Origin: Henricia sp. BOLD:AAB3569
Lineage: Eukaryota > Echinodermata > Asteroidea > Spinulosida > Echinasteridae
Length of the DNA: 64,000 nt
Direction of reading: 5' to 3'
Assembly: GCA_037783545.1 (NCBI GenBank)
Contig: JBBELK010001522.1
Location: 1 to 64,000, forward strand
Position 1 is the first letter of the stretch; every line of letters starts with the position of its first letter. The notes under the pieces are model-generated. The model was not told the origin of the DNA. It searched no databases and saw nothing but the letters and a program-made list of their open reading frames with translations. A program made the position numbers and the translations under genes. Shown here in pieces: positions 61,710 to 64,000 of the stretch.

Positions 61710-64000
61710 CCAAACTGCGGTGCGTTAACGACAGTCCGAATGACTGAGCATGCGCACAACTCAGGAGTACCCCAAAGAGGTGTGTACAGACAGCCACGGT
61801 TTGCGTGAGAGCAGTCAGGAAGCCTCAACCCAGTTTTTTCTAAACTTTGAAATTTCTCTGCCATTTCCCGGCGAAAGTCTGTCAATTTTTTTATGACAAG
61901 TGCGCAATATAGAGAGTTTAGGGCATGCAAAATGTGAAGTTCGTCGGAACATTTTTCGACCTCCAAATTTGCCGACGTTTGGACCACACTTTGACCAAAT
62001 TGCCGAGCCAAACTGCGGTGCGTTAACGACAGTCCGAATGACTGAGCATGCGCACAACTCAGGAGTACCCCAAAGAGGTGTGTACAGACAGCCACGGTTT
62101 GCGTGAGAGCAGTCAGGAAGCCTCAACCCAGTTTTTTCTAAACTTTGAAATTTCTCTGCCATTTCCCGGCGAAAGTCTGTCAATTTTTTATGACAAGTGC
62201 GCAATATAGAGAGTTTAGGGCATGCAAAATTTGAAGTTCGTCGGAACATTTTTCGACCTCCAAATTTGCCGACGTTTGGACCACACTTTGACCAAATTGC
62301 CGAGCCAAACTGCGGTGCGTTAACGACAGTCCGAATGACTGAGCATGCGCACAACTCAGGAGTACCCCAAAGAGGTGTGTACAGACAGCCACGGTTTGCG
62401 TGAGAGCAGTCAGGAAGCCTCAACCCAGTTTTTTCTAAACTTTGAAATTTCTCTGCCATTTCCCGGCGAAAGTCTGTCAATTTTTTATGACAAGTGCGCA
62501 ATATAGAGAGTTTAGGGCATGCAAAATTTGAAGTTCGTCGGAACATTTTTCGACCTCCAAATTTGCGGACGTTTGGACCACACTTTGACCAAATTGCCGA
62601 GCCAAACTGCGGTGCGTTAACGACAGTCCGAATGACTGAGCATGCGCACAACTCAGGAGTACCCCAAAGAGGTGTGTACAGACAGCCACGGTTTGCGTGA
62701 GAGCAGTCAGGAAGCCTCAACCCAGTTTTTTCTAAACTTTGAAATTTCTCTGCCATTTCCCGGCGAAAGTCTGTCAATTTTTTTATGACAAGTGCGCAAT
62801 ATAGAGAGTTTAGGGCATGCAAAATTTGAAGTTCGTCGGAACATTTTTCGACCTCCAAATTTGCCGACGTTTGGACCACACTTTGACCAAATTGCCGAGC
62901 CAAACTGCGGTGCGTTAACGACAGTCCGAATGACTGAGCATGCGCACAACTCAGGAGTACCCCAAAGAGGTGTGTACAGACAGCCACGGTTTGCGTGAGA
63001 GCAGTCAGGAAGCCTCAACCCAGTTTTTTCTAAACTTTGAAATTTCTCTGCCATTTCCCGGCGAAAGTCTGTCAATTTTTTATGACAAGTGCGCAAAATT
63101 TGAAGTTCGTCGGAACATTTTTCGACCTCCAAATTTGCCGACGTTTGGACCACACTTTGACCAAATTGCCGAGCCAAACTGCGGTGCGTTAACGACAGTC
63201 CGAATGACTGAGCATGCGCACAACTCAGGAGTACCCCAAAGAGGTGTGTACAGACAGCCACGGTTTGCGTGAGAGCAGTCAGGAAGCCTCAACCCAGTTT
63301 TTTCTAAACTTTGAAATTTCTCTGCCATTTCCCGGCGAAAGTCTGTCAATTTTTTATGACAAGTGCGCAATATAGAGAGTTTAGGGCATGCAAAATTTGA
63401 AGTTCGTCGGAACATTTTTCGACCTCCAAATTTGCCGACGTTTGGACCACACTTTGACCAAATTGCCGAGCCAAACTGCGGTGCGTTAACGACAGTCCGA
63501 ATGACTGAGCATGCGCACAACTCAGGAGTACCCCAAAGAGGTGTGTACAGACAGCCACGGTTTGCGTGAGAGCAGTCAGGAAGCCTCAACCCAGTTTTTT
63601 CTAAACTTTGAAATTTCTCTGCCATTTCCCGGCGAAAGTCTGTCAATTTTTTATGACAAGTGCGCAATATAGAGAGTTTAGGGCATGCAAAATTTGAAGT
63701 TCGTCGGAACATTTTTCGACCTCCAAATTTGCCGACGTTTGGACCACACTTTGACCAAATTGCCGAGCCAAACTGCGGTGCGTTAACGACAGTCCGAATG
63801 ACTGAGCATGCGCACAACTCAGGAGTACCCCAAAGAGGTGTGTACAGACAGCCACGGTTTGCGTGAGAGCAGTCAGGAAGCCTCAACCCAGTTTTTTCTA
63901 AACTTTGAAATTTCTCTGCCATTTCCCGGCGAAAGTCTGTCAATTTTTTATGACAAGTGCGCAATATAGAGAGTTTAGGGCATGCAAAATTTGAAGTTCG
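61710..64000. repeat. Satellite to the right edge, about 7.7 monomers
   Basis: The array continues past the window. One monomer has a 23-bp deletion at about 63096, between two GCAA words (GTGCGCAA joined to AATTTGAAG). Two monomers have one extra T before ATGACAAG (near 61892 and 62784). The rest are close to consensus. Confidence 0.96.

Overview
The window is eukaryotic, almost certainly from an animal, and it is dominated by satellite DNA. I find no gene I can support. About 174 head-to-tail copies of a 297-bp monomer fill roughly 52 kb. The rest is seven copies of a 0.64-0.70 kb insert family, all at the same position of the monomer, and one 7.7-kb insertion bounded by perfect inverted repeats (22041-29739). 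Several short inverted-repeat elements nested in the 7.7-kb element carry hallmarks of eukaryotic DNA transposons (an hAT-type 8-bp target duplication, a TA-flanked mariner/pogo-type end). Scattered TAGGCCTA-like motifs suggest a marine invertebrate, but this is a guess and the species cannot be named.

Layout. 1-8961: satellite block I, whose first ~6.3 kb is full of single-base insertions that fade with distance from the left edge. 8962-9597: insert A. 9598-22040: satellite block II, with trimer higher-order patterns and a marked monomer subfamily. 22041-29739: transposon-like element with 33-bp terminal inverted repeats, subterminal GTTGGCCCAACG-type repeats, no transposase, and nested elements at about 26.4, 27.1, 27.8, 28.2 and 28.8 kb. 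29740-45492: satellite block III, resuming in the same monomer phase with a 4-bp target duplication. 45493-51123: inserts B, C, D and E, arranged inside a 4,003-bp tandem duplication. 51124-56751: satellite. 56752-57454: insert F. 57455-61042: satellite. 61043-61709: insert G. 61710-64000: satellite.

The satellite gives long open frames (up to about 1,200 codons on the minus strand) only because 297 is divisible by three and one frame of the monomer lacks stops. Nonsense changes occur in several monomers and are carried along in duplicated blocks, and many of the apparent starts are TTG. I therefore do not call these frames genes.

The window is best read as a record of satellite evolution: homogenisation, unequal exchange, multi-monomer higher-order units, spread of an inserted segment as part of the repeat, short deletions at small homologies, and one later transposon insertion that became a landing site for smaller elements.
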